Source of the DNA: Myxococcus xanthus
GTDB lineage: Bacteria > Myxococcota > Myxococcia > Myxococcales > Myxococcaceae
Assembly: GCF_900106535.1 (NCBI RefSeq)
Contig: NZ_FNOH01000018.1
Location: 107,795 to 171,794, forward strand
Reading direction: 5' to 3'
Length of the DNA: 64,000 bases
Shown: piece by piece, positions 15,904 through 25,047 of the stretch
How the letters are laid out: the number at the start of each line of letters is the position of its first letter
How positions within the stretch are numbered: position 1 is the first letter of the stretch
Notes under the pieces: model-generated
What the model saw: the letters and a program-made list of their open reading frames with translations, nothing else
What the model was told of the DNA's origin: nothing
The model's database searches: none
Program-made: the position numbers and the translations under genes

Positions 15904-18561
15904 TTGGGGGCTCCCATTCGCGTCGATCCGAAAGCGCTCGTCCGTCGCCTGACGCCCACCTCTACCCGTCTGCTCGAGGCCGCCGTGGCCCGGGCCAGCG
16001 CGGGACGGTTCTATGAAATCGTCCCGGAGCACATGCTGGTGCAGATGCTGGAGCCGGAGGACTCGGACGTCGCGCGCATCCTCCAGCAGTTCGGCGTGGA
16101 CCGCCGCCACCTGCTGGCCAGCATGGAGCGCGCCCTCCAGGGCCTGCGCGCGGGCAGCTCCGGCCGGCCCGTCTTCTCCGAGACGCTGTTCCAGTGGTTC
16201 GAGGAAGCGTGGCTCCTGGCTTCCGTGGAGCAGGGCGCCACGCGGCTGCGCTCGGGCCTGCTGTTCGCCCAGTTCGTCAGCCGGCGCGCGCGCTACACCG
16301 CGGAGCTGTTCCCCGAGCTGGACGCCATCAGCCGCGACGAGCTGATGAGCTCGCTGGACGTGGTGCTGCGGCCCTCGCCCGAGAATGTCGAGGTCGCCTC
16401 CGCGGATGCCGCCGCCAGTGGCGCCGCGGGAGGCGCGGCCAGTGGCGCGGGCGGCCGTGGGGATGAAGCCCTCAAGCGCTTCGCCACGTCCTTCACCGGC
16501 CGGGTGCGCGAGGGGAAGATCGACCCCATCTTCGGCCGGCACCGCGAAATCCGGCAGATGGTGGACATCCTCTCCCGCCGCCGGAAGAACAACCCCATCC
16601 TGGTGGGCGAGCCCGGCGTGGGCAAGACGGCGCTGGTGGAGGGCCTGGCCTGGGCCATCGTCCGGGGCGAGGTGCCCGACGCGCTGAAGAACGTGGAGCT
16701 GCTGGGGCTGGACCTGGGCCTGCTCCAGGCGGGCGCGGGCGTGCGCGGCGAGTTCGAGAACCGCCTCAAGGCCGTCATCTCCGAGGTGAAGGCCTCCCCC
16801 ACCCCCATCATCCTGTTCATCGACGAGGCGCACACCATCATCGGCGCGGGCGGCTCGCAGGGCGGCACGGACGCGTCCAACCTGCTCAAGCCGGCGCTGG
16901 CGCGCGGTGAGCTGCGCACGCTCGCGGCCACCACCTGGGCCGAGTACAAGAAGTACTTCGAGAAGGACGCCGCGCTGGAGCGGCGCTTCCAGCCGGTCAA
17001 GGTGGAGGAGCCCAGCGAGGAGGACGCGGAGCTGATGCTGCGCGGCCTGCGCCCCACGTACGAAGCGGCCCACGGCGTCATCATCCGCGACGAAGCCGTC
17101 ACCGCCGCGGTGCGCCTGTCCAGCCGGTACATCTCCGGCCGGCAGCTCCCGGACAAGGCGGTGGACCTGCTGGACACGTCCGCGGCCCGCGTGAAGATTG
17201 AGCTGTCCACCCGGCCCGAGGAGCTGGTGCAACTGGACCAGGAGATTTCGGCGCTGGAGCGCGAGCGCGACACGCGCAAGCGCGACCTCGCCGAGGGCAC
17301 GGGCGGCCCGGACGAACAGACGTCCCTGGAGGCCGCCGAGGCGAAGCTGAGCGCCACGGTGGATGCACGAGCCACGCTGCATGCGCGCTGGGAGACGGAG
17401 CGTACGGCCGTCGCGGCGCTGATGGAGGCCCGCAAGGCCCTGCGCGAGGCCGCTCCGGACACGGACTCCGCGCCACTGAAGGCGGCCGTGGACGAAGCTG
17501 CGGCGAAGCTGGCGGCCACGCGCGGCGAGGTGCCGCTGGTACACGCGGACGTGGACGCGGACATCGTCGCGCGGGTGGTGGCGGGCTGGACGGGCGTGCC
17601 CGTGGGGAAGATGCGCAGCGACCTGCTGGAGTCGGTGCTCAACCTGGAGGACAAGCTCCGGGGCCGGGTGCGGGGCCAGGAGGCGGCGCTGAAGAAGGTT
17701 GCGGAAATCATCCGCATCTCCCAGGCCGGCATCCGCAACCCGGACACGCCCATTGGCGTGATGCTCTTCGTGGGCCCCAGCGGCGTGGGCAAGACGGAGA
17801 CGGCGCTGGCGCTGGCGGACGCGCTCTATGGCGGCGAGCGCTTCATGACGACGCTCAACATGAGCGAGTTCCAGGAGAAGCACACGGTGAGCCGGCTCAT
17901 CGGCTCGCCGCCGGGCTACGTGGGATACGGCGAGGGCGGCCTGCTGACGGAAGCCGTGCGTCAGCGGCCCTACTCCGTCGTGCTGCTGGACGAGTGCGAG
18001 AAGGCCGACCTGGAGGTGATGAACCTCTTCTACCAGGTGTTCGACAAGGGCTCGCTGACGGACGGCGAGGGCCGCGCGGTGGACTTCAAGAACACCGTGC
18101 TCATCCTCACCAGCAACCTGGCCTCGGACCTGGTGATGCGGATGTTCGAGGACGGCGCGCAGCCCACCTCCGATGAGGTGCTGTCGGTGATTCGCCCCGC
18201 GCTCAGCCAGCACTTCAAGCCGGCGCTGCTGGCTCGAATGACGGTCGTCCCCTTCGGGCCGGTGCAGCGCGACGTGATGCGCCAGATTGCCGAGATGAAG
18301 CTGGCCAAGCTGGTGAGCCGGCTGCGCACGGCGCACAACGTGGAGACGACGCTGGCGCCAGAGTTGCTGGACGAGCTTGCGCGCCGCTGCACGGAGTCGG
18401 AGATGGGGGCGCGCAACATGGAGCAGATTCTCCAGGGCTCGCTGATGCCGGCGCTGTCCCGCGAGTTGCTGCAGCACCTGGTGAGCGGCGCGGTGCCCCC
18501 GAAGCTGCATGTGGCCCTGACCGAGGGAGGCGACTGGGACCTCCGGTTCGCCGAGGCCTGA
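15904..18561 (+). CDS. tssH: T6SS sheath-recycling AAA+ unfoldase ClpV (TssH)
   Basis: ClpV disassembles the contracted TssBC sheath so that its subunits can be reused. The 885-residue protein has a Clp N-domain (about 1-150). NBD1 carries Walker A GEPGVGKT at 235-242 and Walker B LFIDEAH with DE at 307-308. A middle coiled-coil region spans about 420-540. NBD2 carries Walker A GPSGVGKT at 624-631 and Walker B LLDECEKAD. Both ATPase sites are intact, unlike the three Hsp100 proteins encoded further downstream. The first usable in-frame start is TTG 15904, with no convincing ribosome-binding site, so a later GTG near codon 28 cannot be excluded. The N-domain is complete only with the TTG start. 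Confidence 0.93.
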   Translation: MGAPIRVDPKALVRRLTPTSTRLLEAAVARASAGRFYEIVPEHMLVQMLEPEDSDVARILQQFGVDRRHLLASMERALQGLRAGSSGRPVFSETLFQWFEEAWLLASVEQGATRLRSGLLFAQFVSRRARYTAELFPELDAISRDELMSSLDVVLRPSPENVEVASADAAASGAAGGAASGAGGRGDEALKRFATSFTGRVREGKIDPIFGRHREIRQMVDILSRRRKNNPILVGEPGVGKTALVEGLAWAIVRGEVPDALKNVELLGLDLGLLQAGAGVRGEFENRLKAVISEVKASPTPIILFIDEAHTIIGAGGSQGGTDASNLLKPALARGELRTLAATTWAEYKKYFEKDAALERRFQPVKVEEPSEEDAELMLRGLRPTYEAAHGVIIRDEAVTAAVRLSSRYISGRQLPDKAVDLLDTSAARVKIELSTRPEELVQLDQEISALERERDTRKRDLAEGTGGPDEQTSLEAAEAKLSATVDARATLHARWETERTAVAALMEARKALREAAPDTDSAPLKAAVDEAAAKLAATRGEVPLVHADVDADIVARVVAGWTGVPVGKMRSDLLESVLNLEDKLRGRVRGQEAALKKVAEIIRISQAGIRNPDTPIGVMLFVGPSGVGKTETALALADALYGGERFMTTLNMSEFQEKHTVSRLIGSPPGYVGYGEGGLLTEAVRQRPYSVVLLDECEKADLEVMNLFYQVFDKGSLTDGEGRAVDFKNTVLILTSNLASDLVMRMFEDGAQPTSDEVLSVIRPALSQHFKPALLARMTVVPFGPVQRDVMRQIAEMKLAKLVSRLRTAHNVETTLAPELLDELARRCTESEMGARNMEQILQGSLMPALSRELLQHLVSGAVPPKLHVALTEGGDWDLRFAEA

Positions 18562-18569
18562 GAGAATCC

Positions 18570-19664
18570 ATGAAACGAACGCTTCAGGCCTCCGCCGTCG
18601 CGCTGTCGCTGCTGGCCGGCTGCGCCACCGTCCCCAAGCCGTCGATGTGCTTCGCCGAGGCGGGCCCCAACGCGCGCTCGTTCCCCACGCCGGACACCTG
18701 GTTCGCGCTGCTGCTCCACGGCTACGACAAGGACACGGGTGCCAACCCGCGCCCCAGCGTGGACTGCGCCGGTGCCCCGGTGTGGTGGCAGGACCCGGCC
18801 GCGGACGAGTGCGTGGAGGCCGGTCCGGACTCGCAGGCCCTCCCTCCCGCGGAGAAGCTCTCCGAGGAGGACCTCGTCTTGGAGACGCTCCAGGCGGGCC
18901 AGCGGCTGGTCTGGGTGCAGACGCGGCGCTTCACCAACGGCGAGGCCCTGGGCCCGGTGGCCCTGGTGGAGAGCACCGAGCAGGGCTTCCGCGTGGAGGC
19001 CCTGGGCTCGCTGCGCGCCATGGCGAAGCACACCAAGCTGCGCCTGGAGAAGGTGAAGGGCACGCCAATCCTCGTCGCGGAAGGTGACGCGTGCACCTCC
19101 GGCGATGAGGAGGTCTGCCGCCGGCACGCGCGCATCATGCCGCTGCGCACCAACCGCTTCTTCAGCGAGTCCGTCTCCAACGCGAGCCGCGCCTGCCTGG
19201 GCGCCGCGTGGTTTCCGCTGTCCCGGGAGATGACCTTCGAGCTGCCCAACGGGCTGCGCCGCAAGTTCGAGCTGACGTCCACCCTCACCTTCGCGGAGGA
19301 GGGCATCAGCGTTCAGGAGCAGGTGCAGGTGAGCGACTCCGACCCGGCCCAGCCGGACGTGGCCCCCCGCCTCTACCGTCGCGCGCAGGACACGCGGAAC
19401 CTGGAGCTGGCGAAAAACGCGTTGGTAGGCAACAAGGCGTCACTGTGGTCGCGCATGGTGGAGCAGCAGGTGCGCATTGGTGCCCGCGCGGTGCCGGAGG
19501 CCCCCATCTGGGCCATGCCCGCGAAGAAGGCCCCCACGGACGCCGCGGCCCCGGAGGCGGCCAGCAAGGCGCAGGCCCCCGCGACGACGGGCGCCGCCAG
19601 CCCACCCGCCAAGGCGGCTGCCAAGAAGCCCGCGGGCAGCACCGCGACGTCCAGCGGCCCGTGA
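18570..19664 (+). CDS. Lipoprotein of unknown function, last gene of the T6SS operon
   Basis: The start lies nine bases after the clpV stop and a strong terminator follows, so the gene is very probably co-transcribed with the T6SS. The 364-residue product has a lipoprotein signal (basic start MKRTLQ, hydrophobic core, lipobox LLAGC at about residues 15-19). The middle part (about 60-320) is a globular region with six or more Cys residues that could form disulfides, including EGDACTSGDEEVC. The last 50 residues are an Ala/Pro/Lys-rich tail, possibly wall-associating. I do not recognise the fold. Given the missing peptidoglycan-binding domain in TssL, a role in anchoring or in outer-membrane assembly of the T6SS is possible, but that is inference only. 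Confidence 0.75.
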   Translation: MKRTLQASAVALSLLAGCATVPKPSMCFAEAGPNARSFPTPDTWFALLLHGYDKDTGANPRPSVDCAGAPVWWQDPAADECVEAGPDSQALPPAEKLSEEDLVLETLQAGQRLVWVQTRRFTNGEALGPVALVESTEQGFRVEALGSLRAMAKHTKLRLEKVKGTPILVAEGDACTSGDEEVCRRHARIMPLRTNRFFSESVSNASRACLGAAWFPLSREMTFELPNGLRRKFELTSTLTFAEEGISVQEQVQVSDSDPAQPDVAPRLYRRAQDTRNLELAKNALVGNKASLWSRMVEQQVRIGARAVPEAPIWAMPAKKAPTDAAAPEAASKAQAPATTGAASPPAKAAAKKPAGSTATSSGP

Positions 19665-19691
19665 TTCCAGGGCCTCATGGCCCCGCCACCG

Positions 19692-19742
19692 GCCCCCGTG
19701 AACCTTCGGTTTTCCGAAGCGCTCACGGGGGCTTTTCCTATT
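19692..19742 (+). terminator. Intrinsic terminator after the T6SS operon
   Basis: A long stem begins GCCCCCGTGA and closes with TCACGGGGGC, with an inner CTTCGG/CCGAAG stem and a TTTT loop. A T-rich tail (CTTTTCCTATTT) follows. It starts 28 bases after the lipoprotein stop and ends the T6SS transcript. Confidence 0.85.
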
Positions 19743-19813
19743 TGCGGCAAAAGCGTCACGACGACAGAGATAGAGGCGTGGGCCCATGGTGGGCCCCGGA
19801 AGGAGCGTCCTGG

Positions 19814-20179
19814 ATGCGAGTCGAAATCCGAGCCCGGAACATCCCCCTCACAGAGACCCTTCGAACCTACGCCGAGCGTCGCGTGCGCTTCGCCCTGGAC
19901 CGGCTGTCCGACAGGGTGAAGGAAGTCGTCGTGCGGCTGGAGGATGCCAACGGCCCCAAGGGCGGCGTGGACCAGGTGTGCCGCGTGGCACTCCGCCTGG
20001 AACACGGGCGGGAGCTGGCCATCGAATCCTCGGACACCAACCTGCTGGCGGCCATCGACCGGACGCTGGAGCGCGCCAGCAACGCCGTCACGCGGGCGGT
20101 GGGCCGCGCGCAGCGCCAGGACGGCACCCGGCTGCGTGACGCAGCCTGGCAGCCCGAGGAGGCCGCCGCGCTGACATGA
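19814..20179 (+). CDS. hpf: Short ribosome hibernation factor (HPF/RaiA family)
   Basis: HPF/RaiA proteins bind the 30S decoding region and inactivate or dimerise ribosomes during starvation. The 121-residue product has the family's beta-alpha-beta start (VEIRARNIPLTETLRTYAER), the middle VVVRLEDANGPKGGVDQVCR segment, and the helix LLAAIDRTLERASNAVTRAV. It lacks the extra dimerisation domain of long HPF, so it resembles the short HPF/YfiA forms. Its last 20 residues are a poorly conserved tail. The gene is framed by hairpins on both sides (19692-19742 and 20191-20218), so it is probably a single-gene unit. I start it at ATG 19814; longer frames upstream run into the terminator. Confidence 0.82.
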   Translation: MRVEIRARNIPLTETLRTYAERRVRFALDRLSDRVKEVVVRLEDANGPKGGVDQVCRVALRLEHGRELAIESSDTNLLAAIDRTLERASNAVTRAVGRAQRQDGTRLRDAAWQPEEAAALT

Positions 20180-20190
20180 TGTGACGCAGG

Positions 20191-20218
20191 CACGGCCGCC
20201 CCTTTCCGGGCGGCCGTG
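20191..20218 (+). terminator. Hairpin terminator after the HPF-like gene
   Basis: An eleven-base perfect stem (CACGGCCGCCC / GGGCGGCCGTG) with a six-base loop begins 11 bases after the stop. No T-run follows, so termination may need help or the hairpin may simply protect the mRNA end. Confidence 0.6.
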
Positions 20219-20238
20219 ACCTGTCCCGAATCGAAAGG

Positions 20239-20796
20239 ATGCACATGCAGGGCGGCGCGGGGATGTTGGCGAGGCTGAAGTCCACCTGGGCCCGTGCCCG
20301 GGAGCGGCGATGGGTGCGCTGGGGTGTGGACCTGGCCGTGTTCGCCCTCCTCTTCTCGGCGGTGGCCGCGTGGCAGGCCCGGAACCTTCCCGGAGCGGGG
20401 ACACCCGCGCCCGCCTTCACCCTCCAGACGCTGACAGGTGACACCGTGCGGCTGGACGCGCTCCGCGGCAAGCCGGTGGTGCTGGCCTTCTGGGCCCCCT
20501 GGTGCGGCGTCTGCGGAATGGAGTCCTCCAACCTCTCGCAGCTGCGCAAGCTCGCGGGGGACTCCGCACATGTCGTGTCTGTCGCCGTGGCCTACGAAGA
20601 CGAGGAGGCCGTCCGGCGCTTCGCCCAGGAGCACGCGGTGGACTACCCGGTGCTCCTCGGGGATGACGCCATTCAATCCGCCTTTCGTGTGAACAGCTTC
20701 CCCACCGTGTTCTTCATCTCCTCGGAGGGACGCGTGGAACGCGCGGCGGTGGGCTACACCACCCTGGCCGGACTGTTCTGGCGAATGGTGCTGTAG
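20239..20796 (+). CDS. Membrane-anchored thioredoxin-like protein (TlpA/ResA type)
   Basis: The 185-residue protein has a short basic N-terminus and one membrane helix (about 29-49), then a periplasmic thioredoxin-fold domain with active site CGVC in the context FWAPWCGVCGMES. The cis-proline region is NSFPTVFFIS. Such proteins carry out thiol-disulfide exchange in the periplasm, for example in cytochrome c maturation, and they commonly act as reductants. The CGVC dipeptide is not diagnostic of substrate. ATG 20239 gives the longest form, but ATG 20245 has GAAAGG at better spacing and is equally likely. No partner gene lies beside it. Confidence 0.82.
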   Translation: MHMQGGAGMLARLKSTWARARERRWVRWGVDLAVFALLFSAVAAWQARNLPGAGTPAPAFTLQTLTGDTVRLDALRGKPVVLAFWAPWCGVCGMESSNLSQLRKLAGDSAHVVSVAVAYEDEEAVRRFAQEHAVDYPVLLGDDAIQSAFRVNSFPTVFFISSEGRVERAAVGYTTLAGLFWRMVL

Positions 20797-20814
20797 CCCT
20801 GGCTCACGCCGTGA

Positions 20815-22182
20815 CTAGAGGCGGATGAGCTCCACGTCATCCATGTGGATGAAGTTGGCGGAGTTGCCCGACGTGGCGCGGGTGTGGAAGCCCAGCTCCA
20901 GGTAGCCTCCCGTCACGGAGATGGGCGGCGTCTCCACCATCGTCCAGTCGCCATGGTTCCCCAGGTTGGTGAACACGGGCGCGCACTCGCCACACGTCTT
21001 GGCCTGGAGGCGCGACAGGTCAAACCCGCCGCTCTTTCGCACCCACGCGCGGACCTTGTATGTGCCCGATGCGAGGCCCGGCACCGGCTGGTACGTCCAG
21101 ACCTCGAAGGGCGTGCCATTCGTCCAGTGCGTCAGGTGATAGGCGCCGGTGCGGCCCCCGTTGTACGTCTCGCTGAAGTCCGCGGCCTCGGTGCCGTTGG
21201 GGCTCCAGGTGGCCCAGCCCGTCATGCCGTTCTCGAAGCTGGCGTTGGTGAGTGACGCGGGCGGCGGCGTGCTCCCCGGCTGGTACCAGCGCACCCACTC
21301 CACCTCCATCGTCTTCGTCTGGCCCCAGGGCAGACCAATCGCATCCGGGTGCGGGTGGCCGTACCAGTTCCCGCCCAGGGCGAGGTTCAGGAGGATGTAG
21401 TGGTTCTGCTGGAAGGCCGCCTCGTTGTGGGCGAACTCGTTGCCGCGAATCTCGCCGTCCAGGCGGAAGATCATCCGGTTGGCCGTCCACTCCACCTCGT
21501 ACGTGTGGAAGCCATCCGCGATGCTGTACCCGCGGTTCGCGCCCGTGCCCCAGCTCTGCTGCGCGCCATTGGCGAACCAGTGCGCGGCGGACTTCATCCA
21601 CGACGCGTCGTTGGAGTGCCACTCGAGGATGTCGATTTCGCCGCTCCGGGGCCACCCGACGTTGGAGATGTTCGCGCCCAGCGTCCAGAACGCGGGCCAC
21701 ATGCCATAGCCGGACGGTACCTTGATGCTCGCCACCAGCTTGCCGTAGCGGCGCTCCACCTTGCCCTTCGAGTGGATGCGGCCCGAGTAGTACGAACGTG
21801 GCCCGTAACCCGCGCAGCGTGAGTCAAACGGCGCGTCCGCCGTCCGCTGCGCGGTGAGGATGAGCTTGCCGCCAGCGACGGTGACGTTCTGCGCGCGGGG
21901 GAACTCCAGCTCCCCCGTGCCGAAGTTGCAGTTGTTGGTGACAGGGTCGAAGTTGCTCGTCAGCACCGTCCAGTTGGCCGAGTTGAGGCTGTTGCCCGTG
22001 AAGTCGTCCTGCCACGCCAGGTTCCAGCCCGGTCCTGGGTCATAGGCCCGCTCGCCTTGCTCCTGCGTCACCAGGGGAAGGGCTTCCGCGTCGGACAGTT
22101 CCGGCTCCGGGGAACAGCCGCCAACCAACGCCAGACTGCTCGCGGCCCACAACATCGAACGCAATGCGTGTCGTTTGTGCAT
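20815..22182 (-). CDS. Glycoside hydrolase family 16 lipoprotein (beta-glucanase)
   Basis: This is a secreted endo-beta-1,3(4)-glucanase/laminarinase-type enzyme. I placed the start at ATG 22182 (GGAG seven bases upstream), which gives 455 residues with a lipoprotein signal and lipobox LVGGC. The GH16 domain (about 45-300) has the catalytic signature GEIDILE at 181-187, with Glu182 as nucleophile and Glu187 as acid/base, plus GYGMWPAFWTLG and the later FHTYEVEWT. After a Pro-rich hinge near residue 310, a C-terminal beta-sandwich (about 315-455, FENGMTGWATW ... HMDDVELI) resembles a CBM4/9-type carbohydrate-binding module. A role in attack on fungal or algal glucans fits a predatory soil bacterium (inference). 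Confidence 0.92.
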   Translation of the reverse strand: MHKRHALRSMLWAASSLALVGGCSPEPELSDAEALPLVTQEQGERAYDPGPGWNLAWQDDFTGNSLNSANWTVLTSNFDPVTNNCNFGTGELEFPRAQNVTVAGGKLILTAQRTADAPFDSRCAGYGPRSYYSGRIHSKGKVERRYGKLVASIKVPSGYGMWPAFWTLGANISNVGWPRSGEIDILEWHSNDASWMKSAAHWFANGAQQSWGTGANRGYSIADGFHTYEVEWTANRMIFRLDGEIRGNEFAHNEAAFQQNHYILLNLALGGNWYGHPHPDAIGLPWGQTKTMEVEWVRWYQPGSTPPPASLTNASFENGMTGWATWSPNGTEAADFSETYNGGRTGAYHLTHWTNGTPFEVWTYQPVPGLASGTYKVRAWVRKSGGFDLSRLQAKTCGECAPVFTNLGNHGDWTMVETPPISVTGGYLELGFHTRATSGNSANFIHMDDVELIRL

Positions 22183-22274
22183 GTCTTGCTCCAGGGGTTC
22201 CCCTGGGACATAGCCGCCCTCCCCCATCAAACAAGCAGTTTTGGCTGCAATATTAGATTCTCAAGAATTACCGC

Positions 22275-23342
22275 CTAGATGGAGTAGTCCCCCACGAAGA
22301 CGGTGGCGGACCGGACGTCGGCGCGCACGGAGTCCCCCTCCGCCACGCCCAGCGCGTCGAACTCCGAGCGCGGCACCTCCACCGTGACTTCGTCCCCGCT
22401 TGGTAGGCGAAGGAACACCTTCACGTAGCCTCCCACGGGTTTGAGCCGCTCGACGCGGCCGGTGGCGGTGGACGCGCTCGCCGCGCCCGCGACTGCCTTC
22501 GCCAGCTTGATGTCATGCGGACGGACAAAGGCATGCACCGGCTCGCCCTCGCGCGCGGCGGCGGGAGCCGTCACGGACAGCGCCCCCATGGCCGCCCTGC
22601 CCGCCTGGACGTGGCCACGCAGCACGCTGGCGCCTCCAATGAATGAGGCGACGAAGGGGGACGCGGGCCGGTCGTAGATGTCCGAGGGAGAGCCCGCCTG
22701 GGCCACGCGGCCCTCGCTCAGCACCACCACGTGCTGGGATATCTCCAAGGCCTCCTGCTGATCGTGCGTCACCAGCAACGTCGTCAACCGCGTGCGCTCG
22801 TGCAGGGCATGGAGCCATTCCCGAAGCTCCTCGCGCACCCGCGTGTCCAGCGCGCCGAAGGGCTCGTCCAGCAGCAGCACGCGGGGGCGGATGGCCAGGG
22901 CGCGTGCGAAGGCCACGCGCTGCCGCTGCCCGCCGGAGAGCTGGCCGGGATAGCGGCCGCCCAGGTGCTCCAGTTGCACCATGCGGAGCATCTCCTCCAC
23001 ACGGGCCTCGCGCTCCGCCTTGGGAACGCGCCGGACCTCCAGGCCAAAGGCCACGTTCTGCCGGACCGTGAGGTGCTTGAAGAGCGCGTAGCTCTGGAAG
23101 ACCACCCCCACGCCACGCTGCTGCACGGGCATCTGCGTGCTGTCCACGCCGTCGATGAGGACACGGCCCTCGTCGGGAATCTCCAGCCCGGCGATGAGCC
23201 GCAGCAACGTGGACTTGCCCGCGCCGGACGGCCCCAGCAGCGAGGTGATGGCACCTTCGGGGGCCTGGAAGGACACCTTGGACACGGCGGGACTGCCACC
23301 CCGATTGAACCGACGGGCGAGCTGTTCGACGACGATGCTCAT
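22275..23342 (-). CDS. cysA: Sulfate/thiosulfate ABC transporter ATPase CysA
   Basis: This is the ATPase subunit that drives sulfate import through CysT/CysW. I start it at the ATG at 23342, which overlaps the cysW stop (ATGA), giving 355 residues. Visible motifs are Walker A GPSGAGKST, Q-loop VFQSYALFKHLTV, signature LSGGQRQRVAFARAL, Walker B VLLLDEPFGALD and switch His in LLVTHDQQEALE. A C-terminal TOBE-like regulatory domain (about 240-355) with FVRPHDIKLAK follows. It is the last gene of the sulfate operon. Confidence 0.93.
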   Translation of the reverse strand: MSIVVEQLARRFNRGGSPAVSKVSFQAPEGAITSLLGPSGAGKSTLLRLIAGLEIPDEGRVLIDGVDSTQMPVQQRGVGVVFQSYALFKHLTVRQNVAFGLEVRRVPKAEREARVEEMLRMVQLEHLGGRYPGQLSGGQRQRVAFARALAIRPRVLLLDEPFGALDTRVREELREWLHALHERTRLTTLLVTHDQQEALEISQHVVVLSEGRVAQAGSPSDIYDRPASPFVASFIGGASVLRGHVQAGRAAMGALSVTAPAAAREGEPVHAFVRPHDIKLAKAVAGAASASTATGRVERLKPVGGYVKVFLRLPSGDEVTVEVPRSEFDALGVAEGDSVRADVRSATVFVGDYSI

Positions 23343-24187
23343 GACGGCTGACTCCTCCACTCCACGAACTTCTTCACCACCAACGTCACGAGCGCGAGCA
23401 GCGTCAGCAGCGACGCCACGGCGAACGCGCCGGCCAGGTCGTACTCGTTGTAGAGAATCTCCGCGTGCAGCGGCAGCGTCGTGGTCACTCCGCGCACGTG
23501 GCCGGACACCACGGACACGGCGCCGAACTCACCCATTGCTCGCGCGTTGCAGAGGATGACGCCGTAAAGCACGCCCCACTTCACCTTCGGCAGCGTGACG
23601 GTCAGGAAGGTGCGCCAGCCGCTCGCGCCCAGCGTCAGCGCCGCCTCTTCTTCATCGCTGCCCTGGGCCTCCATCACGGGCAGCACCTCCCGTGCGACGA
23701 AGGGGAAGGTGACGAACACCGTGGCCAGGACGATGCCGGGCACGGCGAAGATGACGCGGACGTCGTGGTCCAGGAGCCACGGCCCCAGCCAGCCCTGCCG
23801 GCCGAAGAGCAGCACGAAGATGAGCCCCGCGATGACGGGTGACACGCTGAAGGGCAGGTCGATGAGCGTCATCAACAACGAGCGTCCCCGGAATTGGAAC
23901 CGCGCGATGAGCCACGACGCGGCCAGGCCGAAGACGAGGTTGAAGGGCACGGCGATGGCCGCGGCCAGCAGCGTCAGCCGCATGGCCGCCAGCGCCGTCG
24001 GGTACGTCAGGGCGGCGACGTAGGCCTCCCAGCCCTTCTGGAAGGCGAAGGTGAAGACGGCCACCAGAGGGACGATGAGGAAGACGCCCAACAGCAGCAC
24101 CGCCGCGCCGATGAGCCCCCAACGGACGAACGCCGGGCCGCTCAGACTGCGCGCGCTTCGGCGCAAGACAAGGGTGGACGGATGCAT
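23339..24187 (-). CDS. cysW: Sulfate ABC transporter permease CysW
   Basis: This is one of the two membrane subunits of the sulfate importer. The 282-residue protein has about six membrane helices, starting with WGLIGAAVLLLGVFLIVPLVAVF, and the cytoplasmic EAA loop EEAALTLGASGWRTF that contacts CysA. I start at ATG 24187, five bases after the cysT stop. The frame is open far upstream across cysT and into sbp, but only because of the high GC content; that extension is not protein-like. Confidence 0.92.
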   Translation of the reverse strand: MHPSTLVLRRSARSLSGPAFVRWGLIGAAVLLLGVFLIVPLVAVFTFAFQKGWEAYVAALTYPTALAAMRLTLLAAAIAVPFNLVFGLAASWLIARFQFRGRSLLMTLIDLPFSVSPVIAGLIFVLLFGRQGWLGPWLLDHDVRVIFAVPGIVLATVFVTFPFVAREVLPVMEAQGSDEEEAALTLGASGWRTFLTVTLPKVKWGVLYGVILCNARAMGEFGAVSVVSGHVRGVTTTLPLHAEILYNEYDLAGAFAVASLLTLLALVTLVVKKFVEWRSQPS

Positions 24188-24192
24188 GGCGC

Positions 24193-25035
24193 TCACGCTC
24201 CCGGCCGGGCTTCCAGCCGGCGCTGGCTCCAGCGATGGAGCAGGTTGACGGCCAGCAGCAGTGAGAACGACGCCCCCAGCATGACGATGGCGATGGCCGT
24301 CGCCCCCGCGTAGTCGAACTGCTCCAGCCGGGTGATAATGAGCAGCGGGACAATCTCCGTGCGCAGCGGCATGTTGCCGGAGATGAAGACGACGGAGCCG
24401 TACTCCCCCAGCGCGCGGGCGAAGGCCAGCGTGAAGCCGCTGAGCAGCGCGGGGAAGAGCGCGGGAAAGAGGACGCGTCGGAAGGTCTGCCACGGAGAGG
24501 CGCCCAGCGTGGCCGCGGCCTCCTCCACGTCCACGTCGATGTCCTCCAGCACGGGTTGCACGGTGCGCACCACGAAGGGCAACCCGATGAACGTCAGCGC
24601 GATGGCCACGCCCACGGACGTGTAGGCCACCTTGAGCCCCAGTGCTTCGAGGTGCTGGCCGTACCACCCCTTCGCGGAGAACAGCGTCGTGAGCGTGAGC
24701 CCGGCCACGGCGGTGGGCAGCGCGAAGGGCAGGTCCACCAGGGACTCCAGCACGTCGCGGCCGGGGAAGCGGTAGCGAACCAGCACCCAAGCCACCAGCA
24801 GGCCGAAGACGACGTTGGCGAGCGCGGCGGCCAGCGAGGCCCCGAAGCTGAGCCGGTACGCGGCGAGCGCGCGCGGCGTCGTCACGGTGCCCCAGAACTC
24901 CTCCCAGCTCAGGGAAAAGGTCCGCAGGAAGAGGCTGGAGAGCGGAATGAGGACGATGAGGCCCAGGTAGAACCAACTGAAGCCCAGCGACAGACGGAAC
25001 CCCGGGAGCACCTGGTGGCGAGTAGGACGGGACAT
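24193..25035 (-). CDS. cysT: Sulfate ABC transporter permease CysT (CysU)
   Basis: This is the second membrane subunit of the sulfate importer. The 280-residue protein has about six membrane helices, the family segments LPFALPTAVAGLTLTTL and IALTFIGLPFVVRTVQPVL, and the EAA loop EEAAATLGASPWQTFRRVLF followed by FARALGEYGSVVFISGN. It lies 12 bases downstream of the binding-protein gene and 5 bases before cysW, so the four genes form one transcript. Confidence 0.93.
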   Translation of the reverse strand: MSRPTRHQVLPGFRLSLGFSWFYLGLIVLIPLSSLFLRTFSLSWEEFWGTVTTPRALAAYRLSFGASLAAALANVVFGLLVAWVLVRYRFPGRDVLESLVDLPFALPTAVAGLTLTTLFSAKGWYGQHLEALGLKVAYTSVGVAIALTFIGLPFVVRTVQPVLEDIDVDVEEAAATLGASPWQTFRRVLFPALFPALLSGFTLAFARALGEYGSVVFISGNMPLRTEIVPLLIITRLEQFDYAGATAIAIVMLGASFSLLLAVNLLHRWSQRRLEARPGA

Positions 25036-25047
25036 GGCGGGGTGTCC

